This document shows, piece after piece, positions 26,076 to 33,978 of a stretch of 57,615 nucleotides of DNA. A model generated the notes under the pieces. That model did not search any database and was not told where the DNA came from. It saw only the letters and a program-made list of their open reading frames with translations. The stretch's first letter is position 1; each line of letters starts with the position of its first letter. The DNA is taken from contig JAFGHX010000156.1 in the NCBI GenBank assembly GCA_016929905.1, forward strand, positions 1-57,615, in the 5' to 3' direction. The DNA comes from Kiritimatiellia bacterium (GTDB lineage: Bacteria; Verrucomicrobiota; Kiritimatiellia; JAFGHX01). The translations under genes and the position numbers were made by a program.

Positions 26076-27164
26076 ATGCACTTACCCTCACTCTTCACCC
26101 AGAACCCGGATCTCGCGGCCAAGGCGCGTGGGTTGCTGAGCGAGCCGGACACGCCGTTCCCCATCCTGAGCGCGAAGATCAAGTTGACCTGGCGCTGTAA
26201 CCTGCGGTGCCGCGTGTGTACGGTGTGGCGCAAACCGGCGGCGCGCTCGGCTGCAGGCGACGCACTCGGGCTCGAGACGGTTCGGCACCTCCTCGTCACG
26301 CTCCAGCGGCAAGGCCTGCGCAAGATTCACTTCTCCGGGGGCGAGGTATTCGTGCGGCCCGATTTCGCCGACATCCTCGCATTCGCCCACCGGCTCGGCC
26401 TGCAGATCAATCTCACGACGAACGGCACGCTGATCGACAAGGAGGCGGCGCGGCGGCTGGTTCGCACGCGCGTCCATTCGGTGACGGTCAGTATTGACTC
26501 GCCGGACGAAGCACAGCATGATGAGATGCGCGGCAGGAAGGGCGCATGGCGCGCCACGTGGCGTGGAGTCCGGCGCCTGCAGCGGCGGCGCGCGGAGAAG
26601 GGCCGCGGCCCGCATATCGCGGTGAACACGGTGGTGACCCGGGCCAACGTGGCCGGGATGGGCCGGCTGCATCATCTGCTCGCCGGCAGCGGCATCGACA
26701 GCTGGCTGATGCTGCCCGTCGACACCGAGCAGAAGAAGCTGCGGCCCACCGAGGCGCAGTGGCGTGCGCTGGCCGAGCAGTGGGAGGCGTGGCGCCCGTT
26801 GCTGCGCCGGCCGCCGATCGACTGGAGCTCCGAACGCAGCGCCGCGCGCGCGGGCAAGGGCAAGTACGCCGGCGTCTATTACGGCGAGCGGGGCTGCTTC
26901 GCGCCGTGGTTCAACCTGTTCGTGGATGCCGATGGCAGCGTGTACCCGTGCTGCATGGGGAAAGGGGACATGCGGCCCTACGGCAACCTCTTGCAGGAGC
27001 CGGTCGAGAGACTCCTCGACGGTACCGGCCGGCGCGAGCTCCGTTGCAGCATGGCGGGCGGGCATGTCTTTCCGGTCTGCGAGCGCTGCGACGACTTCCT
27101 GGAGGAGAATGGCGCGTTCGCAAGTCTGTACGAAAAGGAGGAGACGGTATGTTCCAAAGACTGA
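26076..27164 (+). CDS. Radical SAM protein with SPASM-like C-terminus
   Basis: This 362-residue protein carries the 4Fe-4S motif CNLRCRVC (CX3CX2C, Cys41, Cys45, Cys48) in KLTWRCNLRCRVCTVW, the SAM-binding HFSGGEVFVR, and later barrel strands (INLTTNGTLID, VTVSIDSPDE). The C-terminal part holds a cysteine set typical of SPASM or twitch domains: CFAPWFNLFVDADG, CCMG, and CERCDDF, which could bind auxiliary clusters. SPASM proteins modify peptides or mature enzymes. The last 16 bp overlap the start of a small secreted-protein gene, which is a positional candidate substrate. No typical ribosome-binding site is seen because a heptamer array abuts the ATG. Confidence 0.9.
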   Translation: MHLPSLFTQNPDLAAKARGLLSEPDTPFPILSAKIKLTWRCNLRCRVCTVWRKPAARSAAGDALGLETVRHLLVTLQRQGLRKIHFSGGEVFVRPDFADILAFAHRLGLQINLTTNGTLIDKEAARRLVRTRVHSVTVSIDSPDEAQHDEMRGRKGAWRATWRGVRRLQRRRAEKGRGPHIAVNTVVTRANVAGMGRLHHLLAGSGIDSWLMLPVDTEQKKLRPTEAQWRALAEQWEAWRPLLRRPPIDWSSERSAARAGKGKYAGVYYGERGCFAPWFNLFVDADGSVYPCCMGKGDMRPYGNLLQEPVERLLDGTGRRELRCSMAGGHVFPVCERCDDFLEENGAFASLYEKEETVCSKD

Positions 27165-27730
27165 TCGGTTGGACCCTGTTCGCGACGCTGCTGTGCACAT
27201 CGGCCCGGGCCGATGAAGCCACGTACACGCTCGTCTACGCCGGCGGCAAGACCGTCAGCATCACCAGAGTCAGCGACAAGAAGTGGACCGCAACGGAGAG
27301 CGGCGCGACGCTGACCGTCGAACTGGGCGAGAAGAACAGCGTCACGCTGCTGGCCGGCGACACCAGAATCGCCGAGGCCGAGGCCAAAGGCGGCAAGATC
27401 AAGCTGGCCGAACCCAACGGCACATTCTACCTGGAGATCAAGTTCCAGGCCGACAAGACCAAGGTGACGGTCACCGACGGTGAAGACCCTTACGAGTTCA
27501 AGGCCAAAGACGACAAGATCAAGGTCGCGCGCGGCAGCTCGGAGTATGGCAAGATCAAGTACTATCCGGATACCGGCAAGCTCAAGGTGAAGGACCTGAT
27601 CGAGACCGAGGTGGCCGTCTCGCGCGACATCAAGCAACTGACCGCCGCGCCCGGCGTGTTCGCCATCCCCAACCTTGAGGCGCAGAAGCGCACCTTTATC
27701 ATGCTCGTGCTTTTTGCGTTCGGGAAATGA
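27149..27730 (+). CDS. Small secreted Lys/Asp-rich protein coupled to radical SAM gene
   Basis: This 193-residue protein starts at ATG 27149, preceded by AAAGGAGGAG inside the end of the radical SAM gene. A signal peptide is clear (LIGWTLFATLLCTSARA, then DEATY). The mature part has beta-rich repeats such as YAGGKTVSITRVSDKKW, KGGKIKLAEPNGTFYL and KAKDDKIKVARGSSEYGKIK, with many Lys-x-Lys strands and no cysteine. It ends with a hydrophobic stretch (TFIMLVLFAFGK). I recognise no family. The overlap with a SPASM-type gene suggests a functional pair. Periplasmic or extracellular. Confidence 0.8.
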   Translation: MFQRLIGWTLFATLLCTSARADEATYTLVYAGGKTVSITRVSDKKWTATESGATLTVELGEKNSVTLLAGDTRIAEAEAKGGKIKLAEPNGTFYLEIKFQADKTKVTVTDGEDPYEFKAKDDKIKVARGSSEYGKIKYYPDTGKLKVKDLIETEVAVSRDIKQLTAAPGVFAIPNLEAQKRTFIMLVLFAFGK

Positions 27731-27732
27731 AG

Positions 27733-27878
27733 AAGTCGAAGGTCCGAAAGTCAAAGGTCGAAGGTCGGGAGGCAGAATGGCAGGAGTCGGAGATGAAGGG
27801 ACGTTCGACCTTGGACCTTTGACTTTGCGACCTTGGACCATCTGACCTTCGACTTTCGACCTTCAGACCTTCGACTCT
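27733..27878. repeat. Two converging degenerate heptamer arrays (AAGGTCG type)
   Basis: A left array (27733-27767: AAGTCGA, AGGTCCG, AAAGTCA, AAGGTCG, AAGGTCG) and a right array of the complementary type (about 27805-27878: CGACCTT, GGACCTT, TGACTTT and so on) fill the 152-bp gap before the next glycosyltransferase. Together they could fold into a long irregular hairpin. No ribosome-binding site is seen for the next gene. Confidence 0.8.
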
Positions 27879-27882
27879 TGGC

Positions 27883-28995
27883 ATGATGAAGACTTCTTTC
27901 CCGATTCTGATCTCTGCCCCGGGCGCGGGGCTGGGGCATCTGGTTCGAGCCTGCGCGCTGGCGCTGCGGCTGGCGGAACGCGGCCTGCCAGCGCGCGTGC
28001 TCTCGCAGTCACCTTACGCCGAGGGACTGGCGCGGCTGACCGGCTGCGCGATCGACAGAATCCCGCCGGCCGGCTGGCCGGGCGAGGTGGCGGGTTATGT
28101 GGCGCGGCTCGATCCGGCGCTGGTTGTGGTGGACACGTTCCCGTGGGGCATTCGCGGCGAATGGCGGGGCGAGGAGCACGCGAAGCGCCGGTTCGTGTAT
28201 CTGGCACGGCGGCTGAGGCTTGACGAGTACGTGAACGCGGGGTCGGCCTGTGGCGCAAGTAGGCCGGGCGTCCCGCCCGGCCATGGGCGGCCGAGACGGC
28301 CGCCCTACTCGGACACACGCCAGGGCGCGCATGCTGAAGGAAAAACCACAGAAGTTCCGCGCGCCGCCTGGAACACCCACTCCCCTCAGGTGAAGCACGT
28401 GATCGTCGCCGAGCCGCTCGCCGAAGCGCACGAGGCGCTGATCGCCGCCGGCGCAACAGAAACCTGCCGGCTGCCGGGCCGGATCCGGTTCCCGGCGGAA
28501 CGCTGCGACACGCCGCTGCCGCGGGAGCTGGATAAGCTTCTGGACACGGGCAAGCTTCGTCTGATCGTACACAGCGGACCGGAAGAGGAGGTGCGTACGC
28601 TCGTTGCCGCGGCCCAGAGGGAGACAGCCGCACCCGGCGATACGCCTCCAGCCCTGATCGCGCCGAAACCGATCGCCGGCCTGGACCTGCCGACGTTCGA
28701 ATATTTCCCGGCCTCACGCCTGTTCGACCGCGCTGCTCGCATCATCACCGGCGCGGGCTACAACACCATGGCCGAGGGCGCCGTCTATGCCGAGAAGCAT
28801 GTCGCCGTGCCGTTCCCGCGCCGGTTCGACGACCAGCCCGCGCGGCTGGCCGGCCCACCCGCCGGGCCCGACGACGGCGGGCACGCCGCGGCCAGTTTCA
28901 TCGAGCGGCTCTGCTCCATGCTGACCGCTCCCACCGCGGCCGTCTTCAGAGATTCACGTCGTGGCCGTGGCGCCATGTTTCGCCGGAGACGTTGA
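27883..28995 (+). CDS. GT-B glycosyltransferase (MurG/GT28-like) carrying an in-frame repeat insertion
   Basis: This 370-residue protein starts at ATG 27883 or 27886 after a heptamer array. The N-terminal Rossmann half has ILISAPGAGLGHLVRACALALRL, typical of MurG or UDP-glycosyl hydrolase-like proteins. The donor half has LRLIVHSGPEEEVRTL, FEYFPASRLFDRAARIITGAGYNTMAEG and VPFPRRFDDQPARL, again as in GT28. Residues about 118-160 do not fit the fold: they are encoded by a dispersed repeat (28257-28320) that has another copy between genes at 14550-14636. The insertion keeps frame with no stop, so a full-length protein with a Pro/Gly/Arg-rich loop is possible, or the gene may be decaying. The terminal DSRRGRGAMFRRRR is also unusual. 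Confidence 0.75.
   Translation: MMKTSFPILISAPGAGLGHLVRACALALRLAERGLPARVLSQSPYAEGLARLTGCAIDRIPPAGWPGEVAGYVARLDPALVVVDTFPWGIRGEWRGEEHAKRRFVYLARRLRLDEYVNAGSACGASRPGVPPGHGRPRRPPYSDTRQGAHAEGKTTEVPRAAWNTHSPQVKHVIVAEPLAEAHEALIAAGATETCRLPGRIRFPAERCDTPLPRELDKLLDTGKLRLIVHSGPEEEVRTLVAAAQRETAAPGDTPPALIAPKPIAGLDLPTFEYFPASRLFDRAARIITGAGYNTMAEGAVYAEKHVAVPFPRRFDDQPARLAGPPAGPDDGGHAAASFIERLCSMLTAPTAAVFRDSRRGRGAMFRRRR
28257..28320 (+). repeat. Dispersed AAGTAGGCCGGGCG element inside a gene
   Basis: Shared blocks with 14550-14636 are AAGTAGGCCGGGCGTCC, CGCCCGGCC, GCGGCCGAG and CTACTC-GA-ACACGC. This copy is shorter in the middle. It is translated in frame within the GT28-like gene and encodes a Gly/Pro/Arg-rich segment. 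Confidence 0.85.
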
Positions 28996-29264
28996 CTTTT
29001 TCCCGCGCCCGGCACATACTGACATGGGTGCGCGACCTTCCATGCCAACCCCAACATGTTGCGGAAAACGCGCAAGGGGGAGAAAGGCCGCGGCCAAAAT
29101 CAAGTTGCTGGGAGCCGGTCCGTCCGGCAATGCTGATCCGCTTGGCCGGCCTTCTGCGCAGGCTTCACGGAAACGCGGAGCCGGCGAGGTAAGGCCTGGC
29201 GAGGCAGGATCGACCACCGGACAGACGGGCAAAGCTCTCTTCGGAGAGAACGGAGGCATGCCGC

Positions 29265-29849
29265 ATGAAAGACCATGCGTCTCCGGATAGATCGGAAAAT
29301 GTGACCCCGGTGGCGGCGCGCCGACGCAACGGACTGGCTGACGTGGAGACCGGTACGCCTCCCAGCCCCTGGGACGCCATTGAGCAGTACATCGCCGGGA
29401 GCCGCAACCCGTACCGGGCCGGCACCGGTACAGGCGCTTCACAGGGCACGCAGGAGCCCGTCGATGAAGAGGCGCTGGAATATTTCGCCAAGGTCTTCCG
29501 CGAGAGCCGCACCTGCGAGGAGCGCCAGGTAACGGGTGAGCAGGCGCGCTTGAACGCGGCGGAAAACCGGGCCTGGCTGAGTGCCGGTTCGAGGAGGCTG
29601 GGCAGGACGATCCGCAACGCGACGGCGGCTGCCCTTGTGGGCGCGACGGTAGCGCTCGCGGGCTGCCTTGGTCTGCCGCGGGCGGTCCGCGAGCTTGTGC
29701 CGGCCGTGCAGCGGATCGAAAAGACGACGCGCCATCGCATCGGGACGGTGTGCTATTGGACGGGCGCGGCGGCTGCGGGCTGCGCGCTGGCCGTGGCCTG
29801 CGCAGCGGCGTGGAAACGAAGACGGCTGACAAACCTGCTGCGTGGCTGA
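29265..29849 (+). CDS. Small protein with two predicted membrane helices, function unknown
   Basis: This 194-residue protein starts at ATG 29265 behind GGAGG. A UUCG-capped hairpin (29235-29248, CTCTC/GAGAG) lies just upstream in the 269-bp leader. Residues 1-105 are polar, with a helical acidic-basic stretch (VDEEALEYFAKVFRESRTCEERQ). Two hydrophobic segments follow at about 118-140 (TAAALVGATVALAGCLGLP) and 160-184 (VCYWTGAAAAGCALAVACAA), each with cysteines. The C-terminus is basic. No family is recognised. It converges on the SprA-like metalloprotease gene with a 13-bp gap. Confidence 0.65.
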   Translation: MKDHASPDRSENVTPVAARRRNGLADVETGTPPSPWDAIEQYIAGSRNPYRAGTGTGASQGTQEPVDEEALEYFAKVFRESRTCEERQVTGEQARLNAAENRAWLSAGSRRLGRTIRNATAAALVGATVALAGCLGLPRAVRELVPAVQRIEKTTRHRIGTVCYWTGAAAAGCALAVACAAAWKRRRLTNLLRG

Positions 29850-29862
29850 ACTTGCCAGGACC

Positions 29863-30456
29863 TTATGCCTGCGCGAGCAAGCGGGAATTGGCGCGGGCCT
29901 CCATCCGTCCGGCGGCAGCGGCGACGGCCAGATCGGCCGGCGAGGCATCGCCGGCCGCCAGCGCGGCGCGTTTGAGTACGCGCGCTTTCTCGGCGGTGGC
30001 CTCCGGCGTGGGCTCGGAACTCGTGTCAACCTCGACCGACCCGCCGACAGCGTACGGGCGACCGTCCGGCCCCACCTGATAGGTGTAGCGAATGCCGCGC
30101 GCGTAGCGGCCCAGCACGGCAGCATGCCGCTGTTCGTGCTGACGGACCTTGTGGTCGCGAGCCCGCAGTTCCCGGAGCATCTCCTCCTCTTGCGGGTCGA
30201 GCCCCGTCATCGTGCTGCGCCTGGTTGTGCGTGGGTCGGTGATCGCCGCGGCGGAATAGGCGCCCGGACTCTCCTCCTCCTCGCCCGCGCAATCGAGCCG
30301 TACGGTCACGGCAGGCTGGAAGAACACGGAAGAGAAGTTCGGCCTGCTCCCGCCGCCGGCCGCGGGCGTTGCGACGCGCATGCCGATGCGCGGCAACCAC
30401 CGCAGGTGGCAGCCCCCGATCGCCGCGTTCGCGATGTGATTCGATACCGGCTCCAT
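29863..30456 (-). CDS. SprA-related putative zinc metalloprotease
   Basis: This 197-residue protein starts at ATG 30456 behind GAGGAG; the longer frame upstream only translates a heptamer array. The C-terminal half matches the SprA-related family: an acidic helix (DPQEEEMLRELRARDHKVRQ), then HEQRH (His107, Glu108, His111) as an HExxH zinc site, then GIRYTYQVGPDGRPYAVGG and a PTPEATAEKA helix. The N-terminal 80 residues are poorly conserved and lack a clear signal peptide. Family members are putative metalloproteases of unknown substrate. It is transcribed away from the MshEN-like/receiver-TIR pair. Confidence 0.85.
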   Translation of the reverse strand: MEPVSNHIANAAIGGCHLRWLPRIGMRVATPAAGGGSRPNFSSVFFQPAVTVRLDCAGEEEESPGAYSAAAITDPRTTRRSTMTGLDPQEEEMLRELRARDHKVRQHEQRHAAVLGRYARGIRYTYQVGPDGRPYAVGGSVEVDTSSEPTPEATAEKARVLKRAALAAGDASPADLAVAAAAGRMEARANSRLLAQA

Positions 30457-30676
30457 GTTCGTCTCCTCGGCAGCGGACAGACCCCGGGCCCCATTGACCA
30501 CATCGGCCGAGCCCGCCCCTCCCTTAAACCAGCCCGAGGGCATGGAAAAGTGGAAGGACGGACGAATGGAAGATTTTGCCGGTGTGGCTGTCCGGGCCGG
30601 GTCCCTGACCCGCCTGCGCCATTGGCCGTGCCCCGCGTAGCCTCTCGGCGCAGTCGGGTGGCGACGTCCGGCCTTG

Positions 30677-30718
30677 CCCATCGCCCATTGACCATCGCCC
30701 ATCGCCCATTGACCATTG
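30677..30718 (+). repeat. Heptanucleotide array (CCCATYG / ACCATYG)6
   Basis: Six consecutive 7-bp units (CCCATCG, CCCATTG, ACCATCG, CCCATCG, CCCATTG, ACCATTG) abut the terminator hairpin at 30720. No gene was seen in the 381-bp gap 30457-30837, although a plus-strand transcript ending at the terminator is possible. Confidence 0.85.
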
Positions 30719-30719
30719 A

Positions 30720-30764
30720 CCACACGGGGCCACGGATTCCGATCCGCGGCCCCGTGTGGCTTTT
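30720..30764 (+). terminator. Strong intrinsic terminator (plus strand)
   Basis: Arms CCACACGGGGCC (30720-30731) and GGCCCCGTGTGG (30748-30759) pair perfectly. An inner CGGAT/ATCCG stem closes a 4-nt loop, and CTTTT follows. It lies 74 bp before the MshEN-like gene on the same strand, with no recognised plus-strand gene just upstream, so it ends either an unseen short RNA or the leader of that gene. Confidence 0.7.
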
Positions 30765-30837
30765 GCCTTGCAACGACGGATCAATACATGCTAGAAGGGA
30801 AGACAGGGAGAGGGCGGGACTGGAGGCGACGGTACAG

Positions 30838-31350
30838 ATGGCAAGAGGGCAGGACCCAAGCGCAGGCAAGGAACCGGCGTCAGCTCGCGGCGGCGATGCA
30901 CACGGGTACGCCTATGTCGCGGAGCGCCTCCGCCAGGCGGGCCAGCTGACCGACGCCCAGCACGCGCTCGTGCTCGAGACGCTCGAAAAGGGGCCTGCCC
31001 GCGGCCGGGAGCGGCCGCTTTCGGTGCTGCACGTCATGGAAGAGCTGCGGGTGGGCAACACAACGGCGTCGGCCCTGTACCTCGCGAGGGATTCCAGCCT
31101 GCCGCTCATTCCCCTTCGTCAGTTCACGCCGCAGAAGGAAGCCTATTCCCTGCTTCCGATGGATATCATGAAGAAACGCGGGGCGCTCGCGTTCGACACG
31201 CTCGCGGAGAGTGTGCTCGTCGCGGTGCTGAACCCTTACGACACGGAACTGCAGACGGAGGTCGAACGCGAGACAGGGCATATCTGCAACTTCTACCTGG
31301 CTCTGCCGTCCGACTACGACGAGACATTGAACCGTATTCTGAACGCCTGA
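30838..31350 (+). CDS. Stand-alone MshEN / T2SSE N-terminal-like domain protein
   Basis: This 170-residue protein starts at ATG 30838 with GGAGG about 11 nt upstream. After about 28 polar residues it shows the two-part layout of the domain found at the N-terminus of GspE/PilB/MshE ATPases: AERLRQAGQLTDAQHALVLETL, then VMEELRVGNTTASALYLARDSSLPLIPL, then a second subdomain with LLPMDIMKKRGALAFDTLAESVLVAVLNPYDTEL and a closing FYLALPSDYDETLNRIL. No ATPase domain follows. MshEN domains can bind cyclic di-GMP, but the usual binding motif looks degenerate here, so binding is only a possibility. The receiver-TIR gene starts 15 bp downstream, suggesting a two-gene operon. Confidence 0.65.
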   Translation: MARGQDPSAGKEPASARGGDAHGYAYVAERLRQAGQLTDAQHALVLETLEKGPARGRERPLSVLHVMEELRVGNTTASALYLARDSSLPLIPLRQFTPQKEAYSLLPMDIMKKRGALAFDTLAESVLVAVLNPYDTELQTEVERETGHICNFYLALPSDYDETLNRILNA

Positions 31351-31365
31351 CGGGAGAGGAATCCG

Positions 31366-32250
31366 TTGCACACCGAATTCAAGACCGCAAAATCCGTGTA
31401 TGTGGTGGACGATGAACCCTCGATCCGGTCCATCATCGAGCGGGTGCTGCAGCGGGGCGGTTATACCGCACGCGTGTTCGAGACTTCCGACGAGGCGGAT
31501 GCCGCGGTGGCGCAAGCGCAGCGCGACGGGGAGCCCATCGACCTGGTCCTGCTGGATATGCGGCTGGGCTCCGCCAGCACGATTCCGTCGGAAACGCTTT
31601 TGGAGCGGCTCGCGTGTTCGACCCCGCCGATCGAGGTCGTCGTCATGTCCGGGCAACTGACGTCTTACGCGCTGCTGGACCTTGTCCTGCGGGGGGCCGC
31701 GGACTTTCTCATGAAGCCGTTCACCCCCCAGGTTCTGCGCGACGTGGTGGACAAGTACGCGGCGGTCTCGGAGCACCGCTACGAGATGCGGCGCGGGCCG
31801 TGGTCCGGCTTTCAGCGGATGCGGCGCGACGTGTTCGTCAGCTACTGCCCGGAAGACCGCCAGGTCGCCATGGGCCTGAAGCGTCTGCTGGAGCGCGCGG
31901 AGATCTCAGCCTGGTGCGCCGACCTGGACCTGCCGCCGGAAAACGCCTGGGTGGACGAGAACCGCGCGAAAGCCGCGGAACAGTGCCGCGCGACCGTGCT
32001 GGTCCTGACCCGGGCAGGGCTCGCTTCGGACGTGCTTGCCCCCGAAATCAAGCGCGCCGTCGCGCGCCGTCGCGAGCAGGGCGAAGCCTACGGTCTGTTC
32101 CCCGTCACCATCGGGCTCTCAGCCGAAGACCTGCCCGACGGAGTGGACGCGGGCGCATGCCGCGACTTCACCAACCGCGCCCGGCTGGTGGACCACTTCG
32201 AGTCGCTGGCCCACGCGATCCGCCTGTTCCTGCACCGGCCGGAAGGCTAA
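31366..32250 (+). CDS. Response-regulator receiver domain fused to a TIR domain
   Basis: This 294-residue protein uses TTG 31366 behind GGGAGAGG. Residues 10-130 form a complete receiver: Asp15/Asp16 (VVDDEPS), phospho-acceptor Asp64 (VLLDMRLG), Ser95 (VVVMSGQ) and Lys117 (FLMKPF). Residues 153-275 form a TIR domain: RRDVFVSYCPEDRQ, AEISAWCADLDLP, TVLVLTRAG, and ASDVLAPEIKRAV, where Glu227 lies at the position of the NADase glutamate. The C-terminus is helical. TIR domains either bind other TIRs or hydrolyse NAD+; coupling to a phosphorylation switch is unusual. No histidine kinase is adjacent. Its stop overlaps the convergent pyrE stop by 4 bp. Confidence 0.85.
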   Translation: MHTEFKTAKSVYVVDDEPSIRSIIERVLQRGGYTARVFETSDEADAAVAQAQRDGEPIDLVLLDMRLGSASTIPSETLLERLACSTPPIEVVVMSGQLTSYALLDLVLRGAADFLMKPFTPQVLRDVVDKYAAVSEHRYEMRRGPWSGFQRMRRDVFVSYCPEDRQVAMGLKRLLERAEISAWCADLDLPPENAWVDENRAKAAEQCRATVLVLTRAGLASDVLAPEIKRAVARRREQGEAYGLFPVTIGLSAEDLPDGVDAGACRDFTNRARLVDHFESLAHAIRLFLHRPEG

Positions 32251-32786
32251 CAGAGCACTTCCTGGGCGAGCCGCTCGATCTGCTCCAGCGTGAACGCGGC
32301 ATGCAGCGCGCAGCCTATTCCCTCAAGGTTCTGGCGCCCGCCCTGCTCGCGATCGATCACGCAGATCACGCGGTCGATCACAAGGCCCAACTCCCGCATC
32401 TGCCGGATGGACCGCGTCACCTGCCCGCCGGTGGTGATGACGTCCTCGACGACAACCGTGGTCTCGCCTTCCTTGAACGCCCCTTCCACCAGGTTGCACG
32501 TCCCGTACATCTTCGCCGTCTTGCGCACGTAGAGGCAGGGCTTCTTCGTCTTCAGCGACAACCCCGTCGCCAGCGGAATGCCGCCCAGTTCCAGACCCGC
32601 AAGCTTGTCGAACGCGTCGGGCAGCAGAAGCGCCAGTTCGTCGACCACCGCCTGCAGAAGCCGCGGGTCGCTCTCGAACCGGTACTTGTCCCAGTAGAAA
32701 GAGCTGACTTTCCCGGAGCGAAGTCTGAACTGGCCGGTCAGGTAGGAGACCGTCTTAATTCTCTTTGCCAGCGCCGCCTTGTCCAT
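32247..32786 (-). CDS. pyrE: Orotate phosphoribosyltransferase
   Basis: This 179-residue enzyme starts at ATG 32786 behind GAGGAGACGG. The PRPP-binding signature is VVVEDVITTGGQV, the flexible loop is LYVRKTAKMYGT, and the opening FRLRSGKVSSFYWDKYRF is typical of PyrE. It joins orotate to PRPP to give orotidine monophosphate in pyrimidine synthesis. It is the last gene of a minus-strand run after prs and ddl, and its first 32 bp overlap the end of ddl. The pairing with prs is logical because prs makes its substrate PRPP. Length is a little below the usual 200-215 residues but all motifs are present. Confidence 0.93.
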   Translation of the reverse strand: MDKAALAKRIKTVSYLTGQFRLRSGKVSSFYWDKYRFESDPRLLQAVVDELALLLPDAFDKLAGLELGGIPLATGLSLKTKKPCLYVRKTAKMYGTCNLVEGAFKEGETTVVVEDVITTGGQVTRSIRQMRELGLVIDRVICVIDREQGGRQNLEGIGCALHAAFTLEQIERLAQEVLC

Positions 32787-33903
32787 GACCGTCTCCTCCC
32801 TCAAAATCGAACGATGTCCGCAACCGCTTCTCGGTCCCAAATCGTTCCAGCGCCAACTGGATGAGCCGGTCGATCAGCTCGCCACAAGGCACGCCACTGG
32901 CCTCCCAGAGTTTCGGATACATGCTGATCCGGGTGAAACCGGGAATCGTGTTGATTTCGTTCACGAACACGTCGCGCCCGTTCCGCAGGAAGAAATCGAC
33001 ACGCGCCATGCCTTCGCAGCACAGGGCCTTGAAGGCCTTCACGGCCAACTCCTGAACCGTTCGGGTCACATCGCCCGGCAGCTCGGCGGGTATCTTCAGC
33101 AGCGCCCCGTTCTCGTCGATGTACTTGGCGGCATAGGAGTAGAACTCATGTTGCGGCACAACTTCGCCCGGGAGGGAGGCGACCGGCTCGTCGTTGCCCA
33201 GCACCGAACACTCGATCTCACGCCCCTCGATGCATTCCTCGATGAGGAGTTTGGTGTCGTACGTGAGGGCGTCGTCCAGGGCCGCGTCGAACTGCGCGGC
33301 GTTCCTGACCTTATGCACGCCGACCGACGAGCCGAGGTTCGCCGGCTTGACGAACACGGGCAGGCCCAGCTCCCGGGCGGCCTGCTCGAACCCGACGCGC
33401 CGCGACGCGCGGCGGCCGGCGACCAGGAATCGCGGCGAGGGGATGCCCGCGTCTCTGAGCAGCCGCTTCATGACGTCCTTGTCCATGCCGACCGCGGAGC
33501 CCAGGACCCCGGCGCCGACGAAGGGGAGGTCAGCCAGCTTCAAGAGCCCCTGCACGGTGCCGTCCTCGCCGAAAGGCCCGTGCAGAACGGGGAACACGAC
33601 GTCAACCGGACCGGCCGAAGCCCGGTCCGAGAGCCGCACCAGTTCCTGCCTCTCCGCGCCCGGCACCAGCGCCACGGGGTCCGCCGCTTCGTGCAGGTGG
33701 ATCCGTTTGGGGTCGTCCGCTTCCAGCAGAAACCGGGCGGCTTCGTGCAAGCGCCATTGCCCGCGCTTGTCGATCCCAACGAGAACCACATCGTACTTGT
33801 CCGTATCGATCGCGCCGACCACATTGCGCGCCGACTGAAGCGAAACCTCGTGCTCCGCCGACCTGCCGCCGAACAGGACGGCCACCCGGATCTTCCTGCT
33901 CAT
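32755..33903 (-). CDS. ddl: D-alanine--D-alanine ligase
   Basis: This 382-residue ATP-grasp ligase starts at ATG 33903 (MSRKIRVAVLFGGRSAEHEVS), the family-typical opening. Motifs include PVLHGPFGEDGTVQGLL, VKPANLGSSVGVHKV, EGREIECSVLG and the C-terminal metal-binding FVNEINTIPGFT. It makes the D-Ala-D-Ala dipeptide for peptidoglycan, so this organism has a conventional wall precursor. An in-frame GTG start at 33936 is possible but lacks support. It sits between prs and pyrE and overlaps pyrE by 32 bp. Its presence beside nucleotide genes rather than in a mur cluster is unusual but not unique. Confidence 0.95.
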   Translation of the reverse strand: MSRKIRVAVLFGGRSAEHEVSLQSARNVVGAIDTDKYDVVLVGIDKRGQWRLHEAARFLLEADDPKRIHLHEAADPVALVPGAERQELVRLSDRASAGPVDVVFPVLHGPFGEDGTVQGLLKLADLPFVGAGVLGSAVGMDKDVMKRLLRDAGIPSPRFLVAGRRASRRVGFEQAARELGLPVFVKPANLGSSVGVHKVRNAAQFDAALDDALTYDTKLLIEECIEGREIECSVLGNDEPVASLPGEVVPQHEFYSYAAKYIDENGALLKIPAELPGDVTRTVQELAVKAFKALCCEGMARVDFFLRNGRDVFVNEINTIPGFTRISMYPKLWEASGVPCGELIDRLIQLALERFGTEKRLRTSFDFEGGDGHGQGGAGKEN

Positions 33904-33978
33904 GTTGCCACCATACTCCACAGGTGCGTCGGCCACAAGAAAAAGCCTTTTCCCGCGCCGCGCGGGACGATGCCCGGC

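Noticed and set aside
26076..27164. Radical SAM gene as activase for the glycyl radical enzyme
   Set aside because: It has SPASM-like C-terminal cysteines, lacks the ferredoxin-type insert of activases and is nearly 5 kb away on the other strand.
29100..29264. Possible cyclic di-GMP riboswitch in the leader of the gene at 29265 (GGGCAAAGC and a UUCG hairpin)
   Set aside because: Only one short block resembles the GEMM core; the second receptor half and paired stems are missing.
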